Source: Ilumatobacteraceae bacterium (lineage in GTDB: Bacteria > Actinomycetota > Acidimicrobiia > Acidimicrobiales > Ilumatobacteraceae). Taken from it: a stretch of 7,782 nt of DNA. The stretch spans positions 1-7,782 of the forward strand of contig JANQZQ010000029.1 of assembly GCA_030728545.1 (NCBI GenBank). The letters are read 5' to 3'. Shown here one piece after another: positions 1 through 6,859 of the stretch. The notes below the pieces were generated by a model. It did no database searches, was not told where the DNA came from, and was given only the letters and a program-made list of their open reading frames with translations. Position numbers and translations under genes: made by a program. Numbering within the stretch: position 1 is the first letter of the stretch; the number at the start of each line of letters is the position of its first letter.

Positions 1-269
1 GTATTCGACGGCGTGCCCACCGCGAGCACGGCAACACGCGCGTGGCTCAGTGCCTCTGCAACACTGCGTGTGAAGGTCAGACGTCCGCTTGCCACCCCGT
101 TGGCAACTAACTCAGAGAGCCCAGGCTCGTAGAACGGGACACGACCCGACGAGAGCGCTTGAACCTTTTCAGTGTCGTGGTCGCAGCAAACGACCTGGTG
201 CCCCACCTCTGCAAAACATGCGGCAGTCACAAGGCCTACATAGCCAGCACCAAAGACGGAAATGTTCAT
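1..269 (-). CDS. UDP-glucose/GDP-mannose dehydrogenase, N-terminal part (cut by window edge)
   Basis: This is the NAD-binding N-terminus of a nucleotide-sugar dehydrogenase, which oxidises a UDP- or GDP-sugar to the uronic acid in two NAD+-dependent steps in the cytoplasm, feeding envelope or exopolysaccharide synthesis. The visible 89 codons read MNISVFGAGYVGLV, a Rossmann glycine motif (G7, G9, G12), with the NAD-ribose acidic residue at D30. Family signatures follow: FYEPGL at 46-51 and AVGTPS at 83-88. UDP-glucose 6-dehydrogenase is the likeliest member, but the catalytic Cys and the sugar-binding half lie outside the window, so substrate cannot be decided. The ATG at 269 is chosen because family homology starts there; a GGGCAGG sequence lies about 12 nt upstream, somewhat far for a ribosome site. 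It begins 28 nt after the flavin monooxygenase stop codon with no visible terminator, so the two may be cotranscribed. Confidence 0.87.
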   Translation of the reverse strand, partial: MNISVFGAGYVGLVTAACFAEVGHQVVCCDHDTEKVQALSSGRVPFYEPGLSELVANGVASGRLTFTRSVAEALSHARVAVLAVGTPSN

Positions 270-297
270 GTTCGACGACAACCTGCCCACAGTCAGG

Positions 298-1362
298 CTA
301 TGGGAGTCGCTCAGCAACCTTTGCGCTGCGCAGCTTGGGCAGCACGTGGCGGGCCACGAGGTCACATTCGGCCAGGTGCGGGTAGCCGGACAAAATGAAC
401 GTGTCGATGCCGGCATTGCGTAACTCCAATAATTTGCCGCTCACCTGGCTGGGGTCGCCCACAATGGCGATGCCGGCCCCGCTGCGGGCTCGGCCAACGC
501 CAGTCCACAAGTGCGGCTCGAGATAACCATCGTCATCGGCGGACTCGCGCAACTCGCTCTGGCGAGCCACACCAGCAGACTGCGAGTCGAGTGACTTGGC
601 GCGAATCGCAGCCCCATCTTGTGCATCGAGCCGTGACAACAGCCGCGTGGCCGCAGCACGAGCCTGTGCCTCGGTACCGCGCACAATCACATGGCTGCGC
701 CAGCCGTAGCGCAGCGTGCGACCAAAGGCTGCAGCACGATCATTCATCTCGCGCATCACAGCACGCATGCGCTCGGTTGTGTCAGGCCACATCAGATACA
801 CATCGCACGACTCGGCTGCACACTGCCGAGCGGCTTCAGAAAGCCCACCGAAATACACCACCGGGTTGTGCGGGTGATCCACTGCGATCCGTGGCGCATC
901 CACGTGAGCGGTCACATATTCACCGCCAAAGTCAGCACGCTCACCACGCAGCAAGGTGCGCAGCACGGCCAGCGATTCGGTGGTGCGCTGATACCGAGCC
1001 TCACTCGACAATGTTTCGCCAGGCACATCTGACGAAATCGCATTGATCACCAACCGCCCGCTGGCAATCTGTTGCAACGTGGCAATTTGTCGGGCTAGTT
1101 GCGGCACCACCAATTCACCCAGCCGCACCGCCAAGAGCAATTTGATGCGACTTGTCTCTACAGCGATGGCCGCAGCAAAAGCCGTGGCATCCATACCCAG
1201 CGCATAGCCGGACGGCAGCAACACGTTGTCAAAACCATTGGCTTCGGCACGCAGCACGATGTCACGGCAGTGATCCCACGATGACTGCAACGCGGGGTCT
1301 GCAACACCAAGGAACTCGTAGTCGTCGTCGCATAAGGCGGCGAACCACGCAACCTCGGTCAC
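298..1362 (-). CDS. SsuD-like (LLM class) flavin-dependent monooxygenase
   Basis: A 354-residue bacterial luciferase-like TIM-barrel enzyme, closest by eye to alkanesulfonate monooxygenase SsuD, which uses reduced FMN and O2 to release sulfite from alkanesulfonates. Matches run along the whole chain: LVINA at 104-108, VVYFGGLSEAA at 168-178, WRSHVIVR at 221-228, a GVGxxRxGAGxAxVGD stretch at 288-303, and SGYPHL at 325-330. R222, H224, R293 and Y327 correspond to residues implicated in SsuD catalysis. The SsuD active-site Cys (Cys54 in E. coli) is not present; the region reads PSGYALGMD at 50-58. The C-terminus is roughly 25 residues shorter than SsuD. The start is GTG (1362-1360), preceded by a weak AGGGAAG. 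No ssu transporter or flavin reductase gene is next to it, so a sulfonate substrate is only inferred; another FMNH2- or F420-dependent reaction is possible. Confidence 0.85.
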   Translation of the reverse strand: MTEVAWFAALCDDDYEFLGVADPALQSSWDHCRDIVLRAEANGFDNVLLPSGYALGMDATAFAAAIAVETSRIKLLLAVRLGELVVPQLARQIATLQQIASGRLVINAISSDVPGETLSSEARYQRTTESLAVLRTLLRGERADFGGEYVTAHVDAPRIAVDHPHNPVVYFGGLSEAARQCAAESCDVYLMWPDTTERMRAVMREMNDRAAAFGRTLRYGWRSHVIVRGTEAQARAAATRLLSRLDAQDGAAIRAKSLDSQSAGVARQSELRESADDDGYLEPHLWTGVGRARSGAGIAIVGDPSQVSGKLLELRNAGIDTFILSGYPHLAECDLVARHVLPKLRSAKVAERLP

Positions 1363-1402
1363 GGCAGCAAGCTTCCCTGTGATACCGCAATATGCATGCT
1401 GC

Positions 1403-1420
1403 TATGTTGCCAGACGCGCC
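1403..1420. repeat. 18-bp direct repeat, copy 1
   Basis: TATGTTGCCAGACGCGCC on the plus strand, identical to the copy at 1448-1465 (45 bp start to start). Its ACGCGC (1414-1419) can pair with GCGCGT at 1431-1436, giving a 6-bp stem with an 11-nt loop. Confidence 0.9.
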
Positions 1421-1447
1421 GTGTTAGCAAGCGCGTGTCGTTAAACG

Positions 1448-1465
1448 TATGTTGCCAGACGCGCC
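1448..1465. repeat. 18-bp direct repeat, copy 2
   Basis: Exact second copy of TATGTTGCCAGACGCGCC. Here CCAGACG (1455-1461) can pair with CGTCTGG (1482-1488), a 7-bp stem with a 20-nt loop just past the nrdJ stop codon. The two copies thus sit in two different potential hairpins. Confidence 0.9.
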
Positions 1466-1493
1466 CCATCACGAGACATGACGTCTGGTTAGC

Positions 1494-4289
1494 TCAGGAG
1501 CAGCCGCTCGTCGAACCGCAGTCACCACACACGTGGCACGCACCGGCGCGACGCATGTTGGATGAACCACACGCCGAGCAAATCGCACCCGTACGAGCCG
1601 ACTTGGATGAACCGTGGTCCATCACGCCTGCAGCCATGCTGGCGGCAAGTTCACCTGCCGACGGAATGGTCTTTGGGTCAGCGAAAATGTCGACGCCTTG
1701 AGCGGTGTCCACTGCGGTCTCTTCGACACCTGGCAGCGTTGGCTGCAAGCGCTCTTCACGAGTGAAGATGCCCAATTCGGCACGCTCGGCTGGGGTCATG
1801 TATTCGACTGCCAAACGACGGAACAAGTAGTCGATGATCGACGATGCCATACGAATATCTGGATCATCGGTCATGCCGGCTGGTTCAAAGCGCGTGTTGA
1901 CGAACGCCTCGACGAATGCATGTAGCGGCACGCCGTACTGCAATCCATACGAGATGCTCTTGGCGAACGAGTCCATGATGCCGGCCAAGGTCGAACCCTG
2001 CTTGGACACCGTGAGGAAGATTTCGCCTGGGCGACCATCTTCGTACTCGCCCACGTTGGCAAAGCCTTTGCAGTCAGCAACGCGGAATTCGAACGTGCGA
2101 CCACGACGTGAACGTGGCAGCTTGTGTCGAACCGGCTGATTGACCACGCGCTCGATGACGCGCTCGACGGTTGCAGTTGCAGCGTCGCTCTTGTCATCGT
2201 CTTTCTTCATGGTCGACAACGGTTGGCCAACTTTGCAGTTGTCGCGATAAATCGCAACGGCCTTTAGCCCGAGCTCCCACGACAACATGTGGATTTGTTC
2301 GATCTCTTCAATCGTCGCGTTCTCTGGCATGTTCACCGTCTTGGAAATGGCACCCGAGAGGAACGGCTGCACCGCACCCATCATGCGCACGTGACCCTGA
2401 TAATGAATCACATTGTCACCCATTGAGCACGCAAATGCCGGCAGGTGTTCGGTGCGCAAGTCGGGCGAGCCGACGATGGTCTTGTTCGTATCAATGTGCG
2501 CAATGATGCGGTCGATGACTGGCTTTTCGTAGCCGAGGTTCTTCAACGCGCGTGGCACCGTTTGGTTGACGATGGTCATGTTGCCGCCACCCACCAACTT
2601 CTTGAACTTCACCAGACCGAGGTCGGGCTCGATGCCTGTGGTGTCACAGTCCATCATGAGACCGATGGTGCCGGTTGGTGCGAGCACCGTGGCTTGGCTG
2701 TTACGTACGCCGTATTCTTCACCGTCGCGCACTGCTGCAGCCCACGAAGCAGTTGCTGCTTCGACGAGGTCGGCTTGCACAACATCGGTGTTGTCGATTT
2801 CTTTGTCGGCGTCGCGGTGCATGCGCAACACGTTGAGCATGTATCGCTCGTTGGCAGTGAAGCCAGCGAATGGCCCCATGCGGCTGGCGATACGAGCACT
2901 CGTTGCATAAGCATGACCGGTCATCATCGAGGTGAGCGATGCCGCCCAGGCCCGACCACCGTCAGAGTCGTACGGCATACCCAGGGCCATCAAGAGTGCG
3001 CCGATGTTGGCGTAGCCCAAGCCCAATTGACGGAAGAGTCGGCTGTTTTCAGCGATCTTTTCCGTTGGGTAGTCGGCGTTGCCCACCAAAATTTCTTGCG
3101 CGGTGAACATCACTTCGATGGTGTGGCGGTACGCATCGACATCGAACGAATCGTCGTCGTTGAGGTACTTGAGCAAGTTGATCGACGACAAGTTGCACGC
3201 TGAGTTGTCGATGTGCATGTATTCGCTGCATGGGTTAGAGCCATTGATGCGGCCTGCTGCGTGCGCGGTGTGCCACTTGTTGATGGTGGTGTCGAACTGC
3301 AAACCGGGGTCGGCGCACTCCCACGAGGCTGTGGCAAGTTGACGCCACAAATCGCGGGCCTTCATCGTGCGCACGGTGCGGCCATCTTTGACGGCTTTTA
3401 GATCCCAGTCGCGGTCTTCTTTGACGGCTTGCATGAAGTCGTCGGTGACGCGCACCGAGTTGTTGGCGTTTTGATACTGCACGGAGAACGAGTCAGAGCC
3501 GTCCAGGTCCATGTCAAAACCGGCCGCTGCGAGGGCGCGCGCCTTTTTCTCCTCACGTGACTTGCACCAGATGAACTCTTCGATGTCTGGGTGGTCCACG
3601 TTGAGGATGACCATCTTGGCCGCGCGGCGAGTTTTGCCACCCGACTTGATGGTGCCTGCCGACGCATCAGCGCCACGCATGAACGAAACTGGGCCCGACG
3701 CGGTGCCGCCACCCTTCAGGGTTTCGGCGCTGCTGCGAATGGCCGACAGGTTGATGCCCGAACCTGAGCCGCCCTTGAAGATGGTGCCTTCTTCCCGATA
3801 CCAGTTGAGGATGCCGTCCATCGTGTCTTCGACGGCCAAAATGAAGCAGGCACTCGCCTGTTGTGGCACGCCTTTGACACCGATGTTGAACCACACCGGG
3901 CTGTTGAACGCAGCGCGCTGGGTGACGAGGATGTACTTGAGTTCATTGCGGAACGCCTCGGCCTCGGCTTCGTCTACGAAGTAGCCGCCCTGGATGCCCC
4001 AATTGGCGATGGTGTCAGCCACGCGGTCGATGACTTGGCGCAACGAAACTTCGCGCTCAGAAGTGCCGGGTGTGCCGCGGAAATATTTTTGCGAAACAAT
4101 GTTGGTTGCGTTGAGCGACCAAGTGTCGGGGAACTCAACGTCGCGTTGCTCGAAGGCCACGCTGCCGTCTTTCCAGTTGCTGATGCGCGCATCGCGCTTT
4201 TCCCACTTGACCATGTCGTACGGGTGAACTTCAGGTTGCGTGAAGTGGCGATTGATTCCGATGGAGAGACGCTCCGGAGCTATGGACAT
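1494..4289 (-). CDS. nrdJ: Adenosylcobalamin-dependent (class II) ribonucleoside-diphosphate reductase
   Basis: This enzyme reduces ribonucleotides to deoxyribonucleotides in the cytoplasm, with a thiyl radical generated from adenosylcobalamin, so it works with or without oxygen. The 931-residue chain shows the class II landmarks: a redox cysteine at C148 (QASACF), the active-site motif NPCSE at 352-356 with N352, radical Cys C354 and E356, the partner redox C365 (NSACNLSS), and APTGTIG at 537-543. A TSCPD-type domain lies at about 730-830. The tail has C904, C907, C918, C921, C924 and C930 in a CxxC...CxxCGDCG pattern, expected to shuttle reducing equivalents to the active site. The N-terminus (KWEKRDARISNWKDGSVAFE) is typical of actinobacterial NrdJ, and no ATP-cone motif precedes it. 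ATG at 4289 is preceded by GAAAGG (4297-4302) at about 7 nt. NrdR, encoded 2.6 kb upstream, is the expected regulator. Confidence 0.98.
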   Translation of the reverse strand: MSIAPERLSIGINRHFTQPEVHPYDMVKWEKRDARISNWKDGSVAFEQRDVEFPDTWSLNATNIVSQKYFRGTPGTSEREVSLRQVIDRVADTIANWGIQGGYFVDEAEAEAFRNELKYILVTQRAAFNSPVWFNIGVKGVPQQASACFILAVEDTMDGILNWYREEGTIFKGGSGSGINLSAIRSSAETLKGGGTASGPVSFMRGADASAGTIKSGGKTRRAAKMVILNVDHPDIEEFIWCKSREEKKARALAAAGFDMDLDGSDSFSVQYQNANNSVRVTDDFMQAVKEDRDWDLKAVKDGRTVRTMKARDLWRQLATASWECADPGLQFDTTINKWHTAHAAGRINGSNPCSEYMHIDNSACNLSSINLLKYLNDDDSFDVDAYRHTIEVMFTAQEILVGNADYPTEKIAENSRLFRQLGLGYANIGALLMALGMPYDSDGGRAWAASLTSMMTGHAYATSARIASRMGPFAGFTANERYMLNVLRMHRDADKEIDNTDVVQADLVEAATASWAAAVRDGEEYGVRNSQATVLAPTGTIGLMMDCDTTGIEPDLGLVKFKKLVGGGNMTIVNQTVPRALKNLGYEKPVIDRIIAHIDTNKTIVGSPDLRTEHLPAFACSMGDNVIHYQGHVRMMGAVQPFLSGAISKTVNMPENATIEEIEQIHMLSWELGLKAVAIYRDNCKVGQPLSTMKKDDDKSDAATATVERVIERVVNQPVRHKLPRSRRGRTFEFRVADCKGFANVGEYEDGRPGEIFLTVSKQGSTLAGIMDSFAKSISYGLQYGVPLHAFVEAFVNTRFEPAGMTDDPDIRMASSIIDYLFRRLAVEYMTPAERAELGIFTREERLQPTLPGVEETAVDTAQGVDIFADPKTIPSAGELAASMAAGVMDHGSSKSARTGAICSACGSSNMRRAGACHVCGDCGSTSGCS

Positions 4290-4371
4290 TGGATTGCCTT
4301 TCGTAGTAGGTGAGGACTTGTTCTAGTTGACGGTGTTACGGGGATGACGGATTCTCGTTGGGGGGAATAAC

Positions 4372-4409
4372 GACCATAGTGGGTCAACGACGTACCACTA
4401 GGGATGGTA
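4372..4409. promoter_or_regulatory. Candidate operator: paired palindromes upstream of nrdJ
   Basis: Two adjacent inverted repeats are visible: GACC-N6-GGTC at 4372-4385 and TACCA-N7-TGGTA at 4393-4409, with centres about 22 bp apart. They are also linked by a third symmetry, TAGTGG (4377-4382) against CCACTA (4395-4400) with a 12-bp spacer. NrdR is known to bind pairs of about 16-bp palindromic boxes a whole number of helical turns apart, upstream of ribonucleotide reductase genes. Position and spacing fit that, and the CACTA/TAGTG elements recall NrdR half-sites. The arrangement is not a good match to the known box, so this is a proposal only. Confidence 0.3.
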
Positions 4410-4502
4410 GAAAACAGCCCGTAATTGCAGTTCCGCCCACAACCGGTGGTATCAGCCTACAAGGTTGAAATTTGATTTTTTGACGAATTTCGGGGCACTC
4501 GG

Positions 4503-4524
4503 AAAAAAGTTACCGTGCTGTAAC
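4503..4524 (-). terminator. Candidate intrinsic terminator after the molybdoenzyme gene
   Basis: Read on the minus strand, GTTAC-AGCACG-GTAAC is followed directly by six T residues, about 43 nt past the stop codon. The stem is only 5 bp, so termination may be weak. A second stem just upstream (4534-4542 with 4569-4577) could add to it. Confidence 0.45.
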
Positions 4525-4532
4525 AGGCGTCT
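4522..4532. repeat. 11-bp direct repeat, copy 1
   Basis: AACAGGCGTCT, identical to 4558-4568, 36 bp apart start to start. This copy overlaps the candidate terminator stem by three bases; the other overlaps the stop codon of the molybdoenzyme gene. It may be a small local duplication. Confidence 0.7.
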
Positions 4533-4557
4533 CAGTCGGCGTCGGAATTAGGCGTGC

Positions 4558-4568
4558 AACAGGCGTCT
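4558..4568. repeat. 11-bp direct repeat, copy 2
   Basis: Second exact AACAGGCGTCT, overlapping two bases of the TAG stop codon (4567-4569) of the molybdoenzyme gene. Confidence 0.7.
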
Positions 4569-6855
4569 ACACCGACTCCGCGGTGACTGCCACCGGGATG
4601 CCGTTGAGCACTGCATTGCCTGACAACGGGTCGATTGCTTCGTGATCGGTCAGCACGTTGGAATTCACCCCAGCAAATTCGTGCGCCACTGACTGACGTG
4701 TGCCCGGCAGGTTGTGGCCCCAACCGTGCGGCAGGCTCACCACGCGTGGGCGAATCGCATCGGTAATTTCTGCCGGTGCAATCACCGAGCCCACTCGACT
4801 GGTCACTCGCACCGCGCCACCGTTGACCACACCGAGTCGCGCGGCATCATCGGGGTGAATCTGCAGAGTGCAACGAGGCTTGCCTTTTACCAATACGCGA
4901 ATGTTGTGCATCCACGAATTGTTGGAGCGCAGATGGCGACGTCCGACCAGCAGCATTGCGTCGGGGTCAGCACTCAGCGATGCCCGCAAGCGCGGCAAGT
5001 CGGCAATCAACTCGGCTGGGGCGAGCTCAATTTTGCCGCTTGGGGTGCGCAACACTTCAGGAATCCGCGGAATCAGCGCGCCATAATCCACACCGTGCGG
5101 ATGTTGTTTCAACATCGCCACACTCGCGCCCGCCGGGTTGGCCCCGAAGCCCTCGCCGAATGGGCCGATGCGCAACAACAAATCCAGGATGCGATCTGGC
5201 CCGCGCAACGAACCGTTTTCGGGGCTGCTCAAGGCCTGGTAAATCTCGTCAGGGTTGCGACCGGCGATCACGCTGGTGTCGTCGCGCACGGTGGACTCGA
5301 TGAGTGAACGAATGCTGATGTCGTCGATCGTGTCGGGGTCAACATTGGTGCCCAGACCCTGCACGATGCCCGCCAATTTGGCCAAAATCTCCCACTCGTC
5401 GGGCACCCCGGGTGGCAAGTCAAACACCGGTGGGCTGTAGTTCGCCACACTGCGCAGCGCAAAGTTCAGCAACGCCAGGTCGTAGTGGCTGCGATACAAG
5501 CTTGATGGCGCCGGCAGAATCACGTCGGCGTGACGTGATGTTTCGTTCAGATAAATGTCAATACTCACCATGAAGTCGAGGCTGGCAAACGACTTATCCA
5601 GTTGCTCGCTATTCGGTGTGCTGAGCACTGGGTTGCCACCCACCACGACCATGGCGCGAATTTGCCCAGGGCCAGGTGTGTCGATTTCCTCGGCCATGAG
5701 AGCCGCCGGAAACTCCCCTAGCGCTTCGGGAAAGTTGCGCACCCGCGACTTGCCGCGGCCGGTGCGAAAACCCTTGCCGACACCTGGCTTGCCGCGCGTG
5801 GTTGGCCCTGAGGCCACCGGCAGTGGGAACATCGCCCCGCCGACAATGTCGAGGTTGCCCGTCACCGCATTGAGCACATCGACCAACCACGATGCGGTGG
5901 TGCCAAAACTTACGGTGGTGGTGCCGATACGCCCATACACCGCGGCCCGTTGGGCGTCGCACAATTCCACTGCAATGCGACGAATGGTGACGGCGTCAAT
6001 GCCCACCACGCGCGCCACGGCCTCGGGCGTGAACTCGGCCAGCGCCTCTTGCACTTCTGCAAGACCGTTCACATGGCCAGCCAAATGGTCGCCGAGCTGT
6101 GCTCGTTGCGCTTCGAACACTGCCGTGACCATGGCCGCCAGCAGCAGCGCATCGGTGCCCGGGCGAATTGCCAGCCACTCGTCGGCCGACTCGGCAGTGC
6201 GACTGCGACGTGGGTCGACCACGATGATGCGTCCACCGCGCGCGCGAAGTGCTTCGAGTCGCCCCGGCCAGTCGGGTGCTGTGGCCAAGCTGCCATTGCT
6301 GGCATACGGGTTGGCACCCAACATCAGTAGATAGTCGCAACGATCAAGATCGGGAACAGGCACCGAGATGGCCGTGCCGAACATAAAGCCAGCCGACACC
6401 TGTTTGGGAACTTGGTCGACGCTTGATGCACTAAAACGTTGGCGACTGCCAATCGCAGTGAGCAACACGCGATTGAACGTCATCGCCGACAAGTTGTGTG
6501 CGCCAGGGTTGCCGAGATAGGCGCCAATCGACTCGCGGCCGTGGTCGGCAATGACCTGGGTGAACCCACGTTCGACGTGTTCCCACGCTTCTTCCCACGA
6601 CACTTCGACATGTTTGCCATCGCGCTTTACAAGTGGTTGACGCAGCCGATCGGGGTCTTCGTGCAACTGCTTCAGAGTCGAGCCTTTCGGGCAGATATAG
6701 CCCTTGGAGAACACATCGTTCATGTCACCGCGAATCCGCACGACGGTGGTGTCACGCACCGAAATCTCCAGCCCACAACCTGCCTCGCAAAGCGGACACG
6801 TGCGCACCACGACGCGGTCAGCTTTGACCGTGTCAGATTGGCCCATGTCGGTCAT
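4567..6855 (-). CDS. Molybdopterin/4Fe-4S oxidoreductase, formate dehydrogenase/BisC-like
   Basis: A 762-residue member of the DMSO-reductase superfamily of molybdenum (or tungsten) bis-MGD enzymes. An N-terminal 4Fe-4S domain carries C20, C23, C27 and C55 (CPLCEAGC, then YICPKG). The large cofactor domain spans about 75-490 (MLGANP at 178-183, VVDPRRSRT at 212-220, VVVGGNPVLSTPN at 403-415, ADVILPAPS at 443-451). A C-terminal MPT-binding domain covers about 635-757 (GRRHLRSNNSWMHN at 638-651, PHGWGH at 709-714). Formate dehydrogenases have Cys or Sec as metal ligand near 150; here the region reads SVDQVPKQ (145-152) with no Cys, so the reaction is unassigned. There is no Tat signal or membrane segment, suggesting a cytoplasmic enzyme. 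The ATG at 6855 lies 4 nt past the nrdR stop; homology starts near residue 18, and ATG at 6846 is an alternative. In-frame sequence farther upstream overlaps nrdR and is not expected to be translated. Confidence 0.93.
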   Translation of the reverse strand: MTDMGQSDTVKADRVVVRTCPLCEAGCGLEISVRDTTVVRIRGDMNDVFSKGYICPKGSTLKQLHEDPDRLRQPLVKRDGKHVEVSWEEAWEHVERGFTQVIADHGRESIGAYLGNPGAHNLSAMTFNRVLLTAIGSRQRFSASSVDQVPKQVSAGFMFGTAISVPVPDLDRCDYLLMLGANPYASNGSLATAPDWPGRLEALRARGGRIIVVDPRRSRTAESADEWLAIRPGTDALLLAAMVTAVFEAQRAQLGDHLAGHVNGLAEVQEALAEFTPEAVARVVGIDAVTIRRIAVELCDAQRAAVYGRIGTTTVSFGTTASWLVDVLNAVTGNLDIVGGAMFPLPVASGPTTRGKPGVGKGFRTGRGKSRVRNFPEALGEFPAALMAEEIDTPGPGQIRAMVVVGGNPVLSTPNSEQLDKSFASLDFMVSIDIYLNETSRHADVILPAPSSLYRSHYDLALLNFALRSVANYSPPVFDLPPGVPDEWEILAKLAGIVQGLGTNVDPDTIDDISIRSLIESTVRDDTSVIAGRNPDEIYQALSSPENGSLRGPDRILDLLLRIGPFGEGFGANPAGASVAMLKQHPHGVDYGALIPRIPEVLRTPSGKIELAPAELIADLPRLRASLSADPDAMLLVGRRHLRSNNSWMHNIRVLVKGKPRCTLQIHPDDAARLGVVNGGAVRVTSRVGSVIAPAEITDAIRPRVVSLPHGWGHNLPGTRQSVAHEFAGVNSNVLTDHEAIDPLSGNAVLNGIPVAVTAESV

Positions 6856-6859
6856 TGCA

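Larger units (their letters stand above)
1363..1493. other. Intergenic region between nrdJ and the flavin monooxygenase gene
   Basis: This 131-bp gap follows the nrdJ stop codon. It contains two copies of an 18-bp direct repeat, hairpins involving each copy, and a small palindrome CGTT-A-AACG centred at 1443 between them. No U-tract follows either hairpin on the minus strand, so a canonical intrinsic terminator for nrdJ is not evident. No convincing -35/-10 pair for the monooxygenase gene was found. The region could carry the nrdJ 3' end, the promoter of the next gene, or an operator. Confidence 0.6.
4290..4566. other. Intergenic region upstream of nrdJ
   Basis: This 277-bp stretch separates the molybdoenzyme gene from nrdJ. 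Read on the minus strand it holds a candidate terminator at the far end, an AT-rich block (about 4463-4490) with a GAAATT/AATTTC inverted repeat (4467-4472 and 4486-4491), paired palindromes at 4372-4409, and the nrdJ leader with its GAAAGG ribosome site. I found no cobalamin-riboswitch signature and no good -35/-10 pair. The nrdJ promoter most likely lies here, since the preceding gene appears to be terminated. Confidence 0.6.

Noticed and set aside
1484..1520. tRNA-like words on the plus strand (GGTTAGCTCAGG followed by TCGAACC)
   Set aside because: These resemble tRNA D-arm and T-arm boxes but are only about 25 nt apart, no cloverleaf can be drawn, and most of the stretch encodes the nrdJ C-terminus.
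2445..3203. 252-codon open frame on the plus strand
   Set aside because: It lies wholly antisense to nrdJ, shows no recognisable domain, and its composition is that expected of the reverse strand of a high-GC gene.
4327..4355. Plus-strand promoter-like pair TTGACG - 17 bp - GATTCT
   Set aside because: The -10 match is poor and no plus-strand gene follows; it would only produce RNA antisense to the molybdoenzyme gene.
4290..4566. Cobalamin riboswitch ahead of the B12-dependent nrdJ
   Set aside because: I looked for a B12-box-like conserved core in the minus-strand leader and saw none; a covariance-model search would settle it.
5555..6334. 259-codon open frame on the plus strand
   Set aside because: Antisense to the conserved core of the molybdoenzyme; the low-complexity Ser/Ala/Arg/Pro content is typical of a shadow frame.
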